A DNA stretch of 62,244 nucleotides from Acidobacteriota bacterium. GTDB taxonomy: Bacteria; Acidobacteriota; CAIWXX01. The position numbers were made by a program, and so were the translations under genes. The notes beneath the pieces were generated by a model. That model saw only the letters and a list, made by a program, of their open reading frames with translations, ran no database searches and was not told the origin of the DNA. The stretch is taken from NCBI GenBank assembly GCA_016191015.1, contig JACPPM010000304.1:1-62244 (forward strand). Reading direction: 5' to 3'. Numbering within the stretch: position 1 is the stretch's first letter; the number at the start of each line of letters is the position of its first letter. This document shows, one piece after another, positions 9,307 to 17,813 of this stretch.

Positions 9307-11253
9307 CTACTCACCGGCCGTGGTGAACACCCCGCTGCCGTATGTACCTGCATGAATCGTCTCGGTGTTCCGTGGGTCGATCGCGAGGGCATAGATCATC
9401 TTGCTGGTCAGGCCGTCGTTCATCGGGCTCCACGTGGAACCGCCGTTGGTGCTTTTGTAGACCCCCGTGTAGTAGGTCCCGGCGTAGAGGACCTGCGGAT
9501 TTGTCGCGTCAATGACCAGGCTGCGAGTGTAGCGATCAGGGCCTTTGATGCCCGCATTGACCGCCTTCCAATTGCCACCTCCGTTGGTGCTCTTATAGAC
9601 ACCGTTCCGCATCCCGGCGTAAAGGATGCTCGAGCTCTCTGGATCAACGGCCAGTGCGAAGACCAACGACGAAGCCTTTGGCAGGCCCTTGTTGACGGCT
9701 GCCCAACTGTCACCTGCGTTTGTGGTCTTGTAGACGCCTGCATAAGTTCCAACGTAGAGTGTGCGGGGGTCCTGAGGGTCCATGACGATGGCCAACCCAT
9801 ACCTGCTCTCAGTAGTGTCTAGGCCCGTGCTCGCTGCAGCCCAGCTGCCTCCAGCATTCGTGCTCTTGTACACACCCTCATAGGTGGCGATGTAGAGGGT
9901 GGACGGCTGTGAGGAATCGACTGCGATCGACCGCACGAACCGGGCACTGATGTTGTCGCTGATTCCTGTGCTCGATGACTTCCAACTGCCGCCCGAGCTC
10001 GTGCTCTTGTACACGCCGCTGTATGTCCCGGCATAGACCGTGCTCGATCGTTTGGGATCAACTGCAACGGAGTAGACAAGTGTGGGCAAGACACCACTGA
10101 TACCCTTCGAGCTTGATGTCCACTTCTGCCCGCCATTCGTTGTCTTGTAGATCCCACCGCCGTACGATCCGACATAGATCGTGCTCGGCGCTGACCTGGC
10201 GACGGCCAGGGCCTGGACTTGGGTGGCGACCAGACCACGGTTCACCGCGGTCCACTTGGCAGCACCGTTGGCGCTCTTGAACACGCCACCCCTCGTTCCC
10301 GCATACACGGTGTCAGGCGCGGTCGGGCTCACGACGAGCGACTCGACAACCGAGCTCTGGAGGCTCGTGTTGACGGCGCTCCAGGTACGTCCCCCATCGA
10401 CGCTTTTGAACACTCCCTGGCCATAATTGCCAGCGTAGACGATGTCTGGATTCGATGGATGGACCGCGATGGCACGCGGACTACTGGGGGGAACCCCACA
10501 CGCTGTCCAGCTTGTAGCTCCGTTCGTGCTCTTGAAGACTCCAGATTCACCTCCCGCGTACAGAATGGAGGGAGAGCTCGGCGCGATGGCAAGAGCCCTG
10601 GCGGGTTCTCCATCGGGTAGCGTCGATAGAGTCCAACTTCCTCCGCCGTTCGCACTCTTATAGACCCCCGCTTTCCAGTCGGCTGCATACACCGTGCTGG
10701 GTGTGGCGCGATCGACGAGCACGGAATGGGTTTGCAGGCCGGTCCGACCAGCCATGACGGTCTGCCAGCTTGCGCCGCCATCCGTGCTCTTGAAGACTCC
10801 CTTCTCCCAGGTCGCCGCGTACAGTGTGTTGGAGCTCGTTGGATCGACTCTCACTGCGCTCAAGCTCAGTCCGTCGAGATCGCGCGTCGCCTTTCTCCAG
10901 CTTGCTCCACCGTCGAGGCTCTTGAAGAGTCCACCGGGGTAGGTTCCTGCGTAGAGAGTGGCGGGCGCCAGGGCGTCGATCGCAACCGCGGTCACGGACT
11001 CACTGGCGAGGCCGCTGACTGCAGATTGCCAGCTCCTCCCTCCATCCGCACTCTTGAAGAGTCCGCCGGGACTCGTGAGAGCGTAGACGATCGACGCGTT
11101 GCCAGGGTCGATGGCTAGCTCCGGCACCTCGCCGCCCTCCGGCCCGTGGCTCGTCCATGGGACTGCGGCGTGCGCAAGGATTGGAGCAAGCAGCCAAAGC
11201 ACTTTCGCCACGGAGCGGGCCTTCACGCATTTTCGTCCCAGCGTTGTTTGCAT
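9307..11253 (-). CDS. Secreted Asp-box beta-propeller protein, tandem paralog
   Basis: About 648 residues with the same architecture as the product of 7169-9070. The N-terminal signal region ends LLAPILAHAAVPW, then PEGG and about twelve FKSTNGGxxW Asp-box repeats with intervening LAIDPxxPxTVYAGT strands. The two genes are adjacent and co-oriented, which suggests local duplication. The start at 11253 is supported by AAAGGAGG. The 44-bp element seen before its sibling is not found upstream of this gene. Function is unknown; a cell-surface or exported binding role is inferred. Confidence 0.85.
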   Translation of the reverse strand: MQTTLGRKCVKARSVAKVLWLLAPILAHAAVPWTSHGPEGGEVPELAIDPGNASIVYALTSPGGLFKSADGGRSWQSAVSGLASESVTAVAIDALAPATLYAGTYPGGLFKSLDGGASWRKATRDLDGLSLSAVRVDPTSSNTLYAATWEKGVFKSTDGGASWQTVMAGRTGLQTHSVLVDRATPSTVYAADWKAGVYKSANGGGSWTLSTLPDGEPARALAIAPSSPSILYAGGESGVFKSTNGATSWTACGVPPSSPRAIAVHPSNPDIVYAGNYGQGVFKSVDGGRTWSAVNTSLQSSVVESLVVSPTAPDTVYAGTRGGVFKSANGAAKWTAVNRGLVATQVQALAVARSAPSTIYVGSYGGGIYKTTNGGQKWTSSSKGISGVLPTLVYSVAVDPKRSSTVYAGTYSGVYKSTSSGGSWKSSSTGISDNISARFVRSIAVDSSQPSTLYIATYEGVYKSTNAGGSWAAASTGLDTTESRYGLAIVMDPQDPRTLYVGTYAGVYKTTNAGDSWAAVNKGLPKASSLVFALAVDPESSSILYAGMRNGVYKSTNGGGNWKAVNAGIKGPDRYTRSLVIDATNPQVLYAGTYYTGVYKSTNGGSTWSPMNDGLTSKMIYALAIDPRNTETIHAGTYGSGVFTTAGE

Positions 11254-11339
11254 TGCCTTCCTCCTTTCGTTGGTCCCGAAGATGGGCAACGGTCTCCGCC
11301 GATCAGGGGATCGATGCCGTCACGATGTTGTTCCCCTCG

Positions 11340-12791
11340 CTAGTCCCCGGCCTTTGCTAACTGACCCGATGCGGGTATTTCCACGGGCAGCCGCGCATCG
11401 AGCGTGGCGAGCCCACCGGTGGCAGTGTAGAAAGTGGTCATCGACAGGTAGCCTGGCTCCTTCGATGTGAAGTACTTTGCGACGAGGGAAAAAAAAGCAA
11501 ATTCAGCCGGAGTGAAGGCCTTGTTCTTGACCGCGATGAATGCGACGCGAAACTTCCGAGGTGATTGTTCCCAGGACGGCTCCCTCGGTCCGCCCTCGGC
11601 GTCCATCATCTGATCGATCGTATAGGTCTCCACTCTCTTCGCCGTAACACGGTCAGGGTTGGTGTAGTTGGGATTGATGAGCTTGTGAATGGGTGGAACC
11701 TCGCTTGCGGGGATCAGGCCCATCAAATAGAGATCGAGCGCCGAGTAAGGATCGTTGTCTCCGGGCTCACGCTCGATTCGCCAGGTCCCATCCCCGTTGT
11801 CGAAGAGATGGCCCGTTCGACCTCCCGGCGAGGAGACAAAGCTGGCCATCTGTCCGCCGATGTCGGTATTGTCGGCCCAGTGAGCGGTATCGGACTCCCC
11901 AATCCCGAGACTCCTGGCGAAATGCCAGGCGCTCCACGCGTGTCCCACTTCGTGATCGAGAATCTGGCCAGTGCCAAAGCTGTGGTAGACCATGCACCGC
12001 AACCGCCCCTTGGAGAAGAACCTGGCGCTGTTGTCGAAGATCTCCATGCCGATGTTCCGGATCTTGTTCTTCACGGGAACCGCATAGGGGACGTTCTCGC
12101 TGTAGTTGCGCGCGGGGTCAAAGATCTGGGCGGCAGGCATCACGATCACGATATCGAACATGTCCGGCAGAACAGAATAGAGCTTTTCGAAGGCCCCGAA
12201 GGCCGTGTCCCCGCACTTCACGGCCCCCAGAGGGATCTTGGCATCGAGGATCTTGCCGGATGGGTCCACGATGAAGAGGGCATACTGAGTCGCGAGAAGA
12301 TTCGTGCTAAATCGCTTGGTCTGGAATACCTGGGCCTTGTCCACGTACCCGATGCCGACCTCCCAGTTGGTCTCCACTTTCCCTGACTTTTTCACGATCT
12401 TCGTCTGGAATCCATACGTGGAATAGGTACCGCCGAAGGGCAGAGCGCGGTTTGTGATCCCCAGGGTGTCGGAGGTGATCTTGTTCAGGGTGTATGTACC
12501 GTCACCAGCGGTACTATCGCCGTGGGTGCCATCGTCGAAGAGCTCCACCCACGAGTCAGGGTACCCTTGAGCAACTGTCTGCAGCCAGACACTCACAACA
12601 TCCTTCTTTTCGGTGTAAATTCTCAGAGTCGTCTTCGACTTTGAATCGTTGTAGATCACCTGTGGATCGAACCAGAAATACAGAAATGACCCCACTCGAG
12701 CCGCGTTGGTGGGCGCTATGCTCGCTATCAGAATCGTGCACAGTGCAACTAGGGCGGCGGCCAGCGGGCGCGAGTACTTGTCGGCCATCAT
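11340..12791 (-). CDS. Secreted metzincin-like zinc metalloprotease
   Basis: About 483 residues. The signal peptide (ALVALCTILIASIAPTNAA) is followed by a beta-sandwich-like region containing FDDGTHGDSTAGDGTYT, the hallmark of choice-of-anchor-X domains. The C-terminal half holds HEVGHAWSAWH. This places zinc ligands at about H280, H284 and H290 and the catalytic E281 with metzincin spacing (HExxHxxGxxH), except that the usual glycine is serine. ATG 12791 has GGAGG five bases upstream; a second ATG follows immediately. It is probably an exported peptidase. The exact family cannot be fixed from motif alone. Confidence 0.7.
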   Translation of the reverse strand: MMADKYSRPLAAALVALCTILIASIAPTNAARVGSFLYFWFDPQVIYNDSKSKTTLRIYTEKKDVVSVWLQTVAQGYPDSWVELFDDGTHGDSTAGDGTYTLNKITSDTLGITNRALPFGGTYSTYGFQTKIVKKSGKVETNWEVGIGYVDKAQVFQTKRFSTNLLATQYALFIVDPSGKILDAKIPLGAVKCGDTAFGAFEKLYSVLPDMFDIVIVMPAAQIFDPARNYSENVPYAVPVKNKIRNIGMEIFDNSARFFSKGRLRCMVYHSFGTGQILDHEVGHAWSAWHFARSLGIGESDTAHWADNTDIGGQMASFVSSPGGRTGHLFDNGDGTWRIEREPGDNDPYSALDLYLMGLIPASEVPPIHKLINPNYTNPDRVTAKRVETYTIDQMMDAEGGPREPSWEQSPRKFRVAFIAVKNKAFTPAEFAFFSLVAKYFTSKEPGYLSMTTFYTATGGLATLDARLPVEIPASGQLAKAGD

Positions 12792-12896
12792 GCACCTCCT
12801 CTCAAATGTCTGGTGTTGGGAACAGACTTGCCAGTGGAATCCAGTCGCATCTGAGCACCTCCTCTTTCCGCCCATCCGGTCGAATTGGCAGGATCG

Positions 12897-13121
12897 TCAT
12901 CTACAAGGGACACCGCCGTGCAGAGAACGTACCAACGGGAGGCGCGCTGGTACCTCGCCCGCGCGCTCCTGCAGGACGGTCAGCCCGCAAAAGCGCTCGA
13001 ACAGCTCGTTTCGCTGAGTGTCGCGGTCCCTTGCTTCTCGACAGATCTTCTGAATCGAAGTCGCACCGACTGCCGCCAGGTAGCCGGCCACAGTGTATCT
13101 GGCCTGACACCAGGCGTGCAT
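12897..13121 (-). CDS. Small hypothetical protein, doubtful
   Basis: A 74-residue reading frame (MHAWCQARYTVAGYLAAVGATS...) with a good ribosome binding site, GAGGAG seven bases before ATG 13121. It lies between the beta-helix gene and the protease gene on the same strand. I recognise no family. The opposite strand of the same DNA encodes a TPR-like stretch, so one of the two readings is probably accidental. The 420-base gap from 12792 to 13212 holds nothing else that I can support. Confidence 0.3.
   Translation of the reverse strand: MHAWCQARYTVAGYLAAVGATSIQKICREARDRDTQRNELFERFCGLTVLQERAGEVPARLPLVRSLHGGVPCR
12909..13022 (+). pseudogene. Possible TPR-protein remnant
   Basis: Read on the plus strand this gives TYQREARWYLARALLQDGQPAKALEQL, a good fit to one and a half tetratricopeptide helices (xxWYLAxALLxxGxxxxALxxL). 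The similarity fades after about residue 35, and no start codon with a ribosome binding site or matching continuation is present. It may be debris of a TPR gene overlaid by the small minus-strand frame, or a chance resemblance. Confidence 0.3.
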
Positions 13122-13212
13122 CGCATTTCTCCTCTTCTTGGCCCAAGAGAGGGGCAGCCCGCAGTTTGACTTCGTTTTCTCCCCCCCTGTCATCGATACT
13201 GCGCGTCGGCGA

Positions 13213-15483
13213 TCACGGCAGCCGTCGAGCGATGGTGTTGTCGCTCTCGTCGTCTTCGAAGACTGCGTCGAGCGCATCCACCACCGCGATGATGTACTTG
13301 TGTTTGCTGGTCGGCGTGCCGCTCACCTTCAGCGCCACACTCGCACCTGCTGCGAGCGCGCCCACTGATTGGCTCTTGAACAGTGTGGATTTCGACCCGG
13401 CTGACGCCTTTCTCGAGAAATAGAACCGGATCATGAAGCTCCCGGCGGCGGCTGATCCGGTGTTCTGGCATGAGAAAGTCGCGTTGATCTTGCTTCCCTT
13501 CCTCGTGATTTTTGTCCAGGAGCCCGTGAGGTCGGCGCTGCCGGCGGCGCTGCCGATCCCGATCGTGCCGCTCTGACCGCATGCAACGGCCCCGGGCGCC
13601 GTCGTTGTCAGCGACCAGGGATAGGCACCGTCTGTCGCGTAGGCGTGTGTCGGGTTTTGCTCGCTCGACGTGCTCCCGTCTCCGAAATCCCACGCATACG
13701 AGACGCTCCCACCGGCACAGTCCAGGAGCGTCGCGCTCGATTGAAAGGACACCGTATCGCCGACGCCGGCGCTTGGCGGCACGGTTGCCGAGCAGCTCAC
13801 GCGACAGACCGGAACATGACTATAGTATTCGTAGGCGCCGATGTCGAAGGCCGCACCCTGAGGGCGCGGGATCCCGTCGTGGTCGCGCGAGACGGATGTG
13901 GCGACACCTTGGTCGATGGCGGGGCTCCCGGACTGCAGGTGGTAGTCGGAAGCGCCGGCAAAAAGCGGATCCTGGTTGATGCAGCCCGCGTCCCACGCGT
14001 CGCATGGCCCAGCGCCGAAGACAAGGTTGTTGGCGGGCGCAAAGCTCGCGGAACTAGATCCCGCGTCGAACTCGTAGTACTGCTGCCCGGCCTGCGCCAC
14101 GATGATGTTGTTGCGAAGCGTGATGCGCCCCGCCCCCGCCCGCTCGAGGTAGACCTGGGCCACGGCGTTTCCGTAGAACGTGTTGTTCTCTATGATCACC
14201 GTGCCCTGCGGGTCGTTGATCCGGAGCCCTTCCTGGGACGCCGAGCCCGCGATGATGTTGCCCGTCACCGTGACGGTGCCGAGGATCTCCGTTCCGCCGT
14301 CGCTGTTTCCCATGACGATGTTGTTGAGCTCGCTGCCGACGAGCTCGTTGTCGTGGATGCGGAGGTCCTCGACCCGGTCCCCGGCGACGTGACCAAAGAC
14401 CTGCATCGCGCGGCCGCCCTGCTGGTTCTTGATCTCGTTCCAGCCGACATCGATGTCGCGGTTGATGCCGAATCCCGCGATGTATATGGAGTACTCCTTG
14501 GTGGCCGGCGTGCCGTTGCTGTCGAAGAGGTTGCCGAGGATCTCGATGGCCGAGGTGTTTCCGAGCACTTCGATCCCGTTGCCCACTCCGCCGTTGGAGA
14601 AGTTGTTGCCCACGATGCGATGGCCGATGCCGCTCAGCGGTATCGCGTCCTCCGTCATGCCCGATCCAATCCGCACGTTGCCGATGACGATGTAGTTGAG
14701 GGGACCGGCATCCTGGTTGAAGTAGATCCCACGGCGCGACGCGTCGTTCTGGAAGAAGGGCGGGTTGCCTGGGTAGCCGAGATAGGCGATGGGGGCCGAA
14801 GCGGTTCCCGAGGAGCCCGCGCCCGCGTCGAGGAAGAGGAGGGTGTCCCAGCCGGGCGCGTAAGGATCCATTTGATTAAACGTGCCGCCGATCACGTAGA
14901 CAGTGTCGCCTGCCACCATCGCATCTCGGGCGTGCCAAATCGTCTTCCAGGGCTGTGCATAGGAGCCGGGGTTGCCATCGTTGCCGGTCGCCTGGTTGAC
15001 GAAGTAGATGTTGCCGGCGCGCACTGTGAAGGGCAGGCCGTTGCTAGCTTGCCCGCCAACGGTGACGACGATGTTGCCGGAGGCGGCGCCCGGCCCGGGT
15101 TGCACGACGATCCGGTCCAAATCGCGGGCGGCGTTGTCCTGACCCCAGCTCGTCACACTCGCGACGGGCTGGCCGCCGATCGTGACGGTGGAGCTGCCCT
15201 GCGTCGCGCCAAAGCCCTCGCCATAGATGCTGATGAACGCGCCCAGGTTGCTCTGACCACCGGTTTTCGGACCCGACTCGATGTCGGCGAACATCAGGCG
15301 AGGCCCTGCCATCTGCGCTCGCAGAGGGGCGTTCGTCCCCACGAGCATGATCGCGGCCGCGAGAACGAGCTTTCGCGACAAGCCCGGACGGGCCGCCGCG
15401 GCGGTCCTCATCGTTTCGATCGCCATGACGGCACCCAGCCATGCCATCCCGGCGGTAGCCTGGATCGTACGAATTCTGTGCAT
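13213..15483 (-). CDS. Secreted IPT/TIG, beta-helix, PKD, CARDB-like protein
   Basis: About 756 residues. Residues 1 to about 570 closely parallel the product of 4016-5710: signal peptide ending LRAQ, an IPT/TIG domain and a parallel beta-helix ending FDIGAYEYY. It then adds a PKD domain (SYAWDFGDGSTSSEQNPTHAY) and a CARDB-like beta-sandwich (ATFSCQNTG...IIAVVDALDAVFEDDESDN), usual adhesion or spacer modules. ATG 15483 has GAGGAG seven bases upstream. The pair shows a paralog family differing by loss or gain of the C-terminal modules. Polysaccharide binding is plausible but not shown. Confidence 0.85.
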   Translation of the reverse strand: MHRIRTIQATAGMAWLGAVMAIETMRTAAAARPGLSRKLVLAAAIMLVGTNAPLRAQMAGPRLMFADIESGPKTGGQSNLGAFISIYGEGFGATQGSSTVTIGGQPVASVTSWGQDNAARDLDRIVVQPGPGAASGNIVVTVGGQASNGLPFTVRAGNIYFVNQATGNDGNPGSYAQPWKTIWHARDAMVAGDTVYVIGGTFNQMDPYAPGWDTLLFLDAGAGSSGTASAPIAYLGYPGNPPFFQNDASRRGIYFNQDAGPLNYIVIGNVRIGSGMTEDAIPLSGIGHRIVGNNFSNGGVGNGIEVLGNTSAIEILGNLFDSNGTPATKEYSIYIAGFGINRDIDVGWNEIKNQQGGRAMQVFGHVAGDRVEDLRIHDNELVGSELNNIVMGNSDGGTEILGTVTVTGNIIAGSASQEGLRINDPQGTVIIENNTFYGNAVAQVYLERAGAGRITLRNNIIVAQAGQQYYEFDAGSSSASFAPANNLVFGAGPCDAWDAGCINQDPLFAGASDYHLQSGSPAIDQGVATSVSRDHDGIPRPQGAAFDIGAYEYYSHVPVCRVSCSATVPPSAGVGDTVSFQSSATLLDCAGGSVSYAWDFGDGSTSSEQNPTHAYATDGAYPWSLTTTAPGAVACGQSGTIGIGSAAGSADLTGSWTKITRKGSKINATFSCQNTGSAAAGSFMIRFYFSRKASAGSKSTLFKSQSVGALAAGASVALKVSGTPTSKHKYIIAVVDALDAVFEDDESDNTIARRLP

Positions 15484-15565
15484 CTCGGTTCTCCTCATCC
15501 CAGGGTACGTTGGTGTGCGGCTACTCACTCCGGATGCGTCGCGCCTCACGGGGTCCGTCGCCGTC

Positions 15566-15609
15566 GCTCCATAAGATCGCGCATGCTGGAGAACGTACCA
15601 GTGCGCCGC
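15566..15609 (-). promoter_or_regulatory. Conserved 44-bp upstream element, copy B
   Basis: On the minus strand it runs from GCGGCGCACTGGTA to GATCTTATGGAGC, with internal spacing identical to the copies at 5809-5852 and 9239-9282. It ends about 83 bases upstream of the beta-helix start at 15483. A CATCCGG shared with copy A lies between the element and the gene. Confidence 0.55.
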
Positions 15610-15713
15610 GTCACAGGATGGATCACCGGTGGGTTGATTCTGCCCCCTGGCACCCCGTGTACCGATCTGCCACAATATCCGAGGGACGCTTGGCGTCGTG
15701 GAGGTGGCTGAAA

Positions 15714-16382
15714 ATGAAAGGGCATCAGGGGTTGAGAACGAACGGAGGGATCCTCTGCCTCATCGCACTGCTCTTCCTGCGTGGATCCGCGGATGCGGAC
15801 CCTGCAGAACGGCACTTTCCGCCTGAATACTTCGAACGGCCGGAACGGGCATCATGGCAGAAACCGGATGAGGTTGTGGCGAAGCTCAACCTCAAGCCGG
15901 GAGACGCAGCCGCTGATATCGGCGCCGGCTCCGGGTATTTCACGCGCAGACTGGTCCGGGCGGTCGGAGACGGCGGCATCGTCTTCGCCGTGGACGTCGA
16001 CGAGAGCATGCTCCGGTACATTCACGGGCAGGCCGAGAAAGAGGGCATGCACAATATCGTCACGGTTCTCTGTCCACCCAATAACCCGATGCTCGCGCCC
16101 GCCACGGTCGATCTCATCTTCATCTGCGACACGATCCATCACATCAGCAACCGCAGCGACTACTATCGCCGGCTTCAGAGGTGCCTGAAGCCGGGCGGGC
16201 GCCTCGCCGTCGTTGACTTTCAAAAGATGAACCTGCCGATCAACGCGCCGCCGATGAGCACGAGGATCGCGAAAGAGGCATTGATCGAAGAAGCGGCGGC
16301 GGCACGCTTCGCATTGTCTCAAGATATAGACCTCCTTCCCTACCAGTACTTCCTGGTCTTCAGCATCAAGGCATCCCCATAG
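15714..16382 (+). CDS. Class I SAM-dependent methyltransferase with export signal
   Basis: About 222 residues. The fold is a class I Rossmann methyltransferase: motif I DIGAGSGYFTRRL near residue 70, an acidic end of strand 2 (FAVDVDE), motif IV-like LIFICDTIHHI, and LKPGGRLAVVDF. Before it lies a convincing signal peptide (GGILCLIALLFLRGSADA), and the segment PPEYFERPERASWQKP suggests export is real. The start at 15714 has GGAGG about nine bases upstream. A periplasmic SAM-dependent enzyme is puzzling because SAM is cytoplasmic. The substrate is unknown. It stands alone between divergent or unrelated neighbours. Confidence 0.8.
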   Translation: MKGHQGLRTNGGILCLIALLFLRGSADADPAERHFPPEYFERPERASWQKPDEVVAKLNLKPGDAAADIGAGSGYFTRRLVRAVGDGGIVFAVDVDESMLRYIHGQAEKEGMHNIVTVLCPPNNPMLAPATVDLIFICDTIHHISNRSDYYRRLQRCLKPGGRLAVVDFQKMNLPINAPPMSTRIAKEALIEEAAAARFALSQDIDLLPYQYFLVFSIKASP

Positions 16383-16439
16383 CGCCGTCCGCCCATCCAC
16401 AGGGAAGCGAACGGGTGATATGCCGGCCCAACTTTCCTC

Positions 16440-16498
16440 TTGACTCCAAATCCGGGTATATGGGATTATCATGATGATGAAAGTCAATGTCATTATCA
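16440..16498 (+). promoter_or_regulatory. Promoter with Fur-box-like operator
   Basis: TTGACT at 16440-16445 and GATTAT at 16464-16469 form a -35/-10 pair with an 18-base spacer. The AT-rich stretch from 16464 to 16498 contains overlapping GATNAT-like hexamers and ends TGTCATTATC, resembling tandem Fur half-sites (GATAAT). It is similar in form to the clearer box at 21397-21423. It lies directly before the outer-membrane protein gene that starts the FeoA/ATPase operon, suggesting iron repression. Confidence 0.55.
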
Positions 16499-16512
16499 AA
16501 AAGGAAGACCCA

Positions 16513-17379
16513 ATGAAAACTTTGTTATTTCGCGCACTTCTTTTGGGCACCATCGCGGCGGCGGCGCCGGGTGTCGATCCGGTCGCGCGCGCCGAGGAGG
16601 CCGTCAGTTCGGCTGGAAGCTCGACTGGGAAGTATCCCCAGGCCATCGAGGACAATTCGTATTTCATCGAGGAGGCGTACAACCAGGAGACCCGGGTTGT
16701 CCAACACATTTCCAACTTCACCTATTTCCGATCACCGGCGCGCACCCTCGGGTACAGCTTCACACAAGAGTGGCCCGTCCGGAGCCAACGACACCAGCTC
16801 AGCTACACGATCCCCTACATCACACAGGGCGACGGACTCGGAAACGGGATCGGCGACGTCTTGCTGAACTACCGGTATCAGCTATCGGGGCACGATGCGG
16901 CCGTGACGACGGCCCCGCGGGTCTCACTCGTTTTCGCCAGCGGCGACGAAGCGAAGGGGCTCGGCTGGGGAGCCAACGGCCTCCAGTTCAACTTTCCGAT
17001 GAGCAAGCGGCTGAGCGCGGGGCTCGTGGTTCATGCCAACGCCGGTGCGACCGTCCTGCTTGCGGCGAAGGGAGAGACGAGCGCCGGTGGAGAGATCAAG
17101 GAGAACCTCTGGACCTACAACGTTGGAGGGAGCGTGATCGGATTGCTCACGCCGAAATTCAACGTGATGCTCGAAGCCGTCTCGCTCTTCAGCGACGATT
17201 TCGACAATCAGGGACAGGTGAAGAGAAACACGGAAACTATCGTCAGCCCCGGATTCCGATACGCCGTCAATCGCGGATCTCTACAGATCGTTCCCGGCTT
17301 TGCCCTGCCCGTCAGTATCACATCGGAGAAGACGCGGGTTGGTGCCTTCTTCTACCTTTCGCTGGAGCATCCCTTCTAG
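16513..17379 (+). CDS. Outer-membrane beta-barrel, PF13557-like transporter
   Basis: About 288 residues. A signal peptide (MKTLLFRALLLGTIAAAAPG) leads to alternating amphipathic strands typical of the 'MetA-pathway of phenol degradation' outer-membrane family, including QLSYTIPYITQGDGLGNGIGDVLLNYRYQL and the C-terminal aromatic end LSLEHPF. ATG 16513 has AAAGGAAG upstream; an in-frame ATG at 16471 has no such site and lies inside the operator. It heads the metal-ATPase cluster, so passage of metal or a metal complex across the outer membrane is inferred from context only. Confidence 0.75.
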   Translation: MKTLLFRALLLGTIAAAAPGVDPVARAEEAVSSAGSSTGKYPQAIEDNSYFIEEAYNQETRVVQHISNFTYFRSPARTLGYSFTQEWPVRSQRHQLSYTIPYITQGDGLGNGIGDVLLNYRYQLSGHDAAVTTAPRVSLVFASGDEAKGLGWGANGLQFNFPMSKRLSAGLVVHANAGATVLLAAKGETSAGGEIKENLWTYNVGGSVIGLLTPKFNVMLEAVSLFSDDFDNQGQVKRNTETIVSPGFRYAVNRGSLQIVPGFALPVSITSEKTRVGAFFYLSLEHPF

Positions 17380-17645
17380 GACGACCGGCGGGAGGCGCCA
17401 GTCGAGGAACAATGCACGCGCGGAGGGGCGAATCAGTGCGACCGGACGGGCCGGGAACCGGAGGTTGGCCACGGGTGGTGGTGCCGTTGCTGGACAAAGA
17501 GGAAGAATCCCGGGTGCCAGCATCCCGGATGGCGGTGTCTCGGCCTCCCCGCACCTGCCACCATTCATCACCTGTGGATCCAGGGTTGCCTGGCCCCGGT
17601 CCGTCCCGTCGCACTCAGAGCCCCCCCGGGCGATGAGGCGTGGTC

Positions 17646-17813
17646 ATGGTTCCACTGGGACCGCTGCAGTTTGGCGACAGAGCGGAGGTCGTCGAGATCA
17701 TCCCGGGAGCGCGTCCGTTTGCGCGTGTCGAGGACATGGGATTCCGCGCAGGAAAAACGGTCGAGATCCGGACTAACGAAATCCGGGGCCCGCTTCTGGT
17801 GAGGATGGAATGA
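17646..17813 (+). CDS. feoA: Short FeoA-domain protein
   Basis: A 55-residue frame: MVPLGPLQFGDRAEVVEIIP, then RVEDMGFRAGKTVEIR and GPLLVRME. It fits the SH3-like FeoA fold of ferrous iron transport (xxGxxAxVxxI... LxxLGFxxGxxVxVxRxxxxxGPLLVRV) but stops before the last two strands (usual length about 75 residues), so it is either a minimal or a 3'-truncated FeoA. Its TGA overlaps the ATG of the P-type ATPase gene (17810), so they are translationally coupled. No FeoB is present in the window. The 266 bases before it (17380-17645) contain no gene that I can support. Confidence 0.75.
   Translation: MVPLGPLQFGDRAEVVEIIPGARPFARVEDMGFRAGKTVEIRTNEIRGPLLVRME

Noticed and set aside
17380-17645. Possible extra gene before the short feoA
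   Set aside because: The frames here are proline/arginine-rich with no start site; only untranslated sequence is supported.
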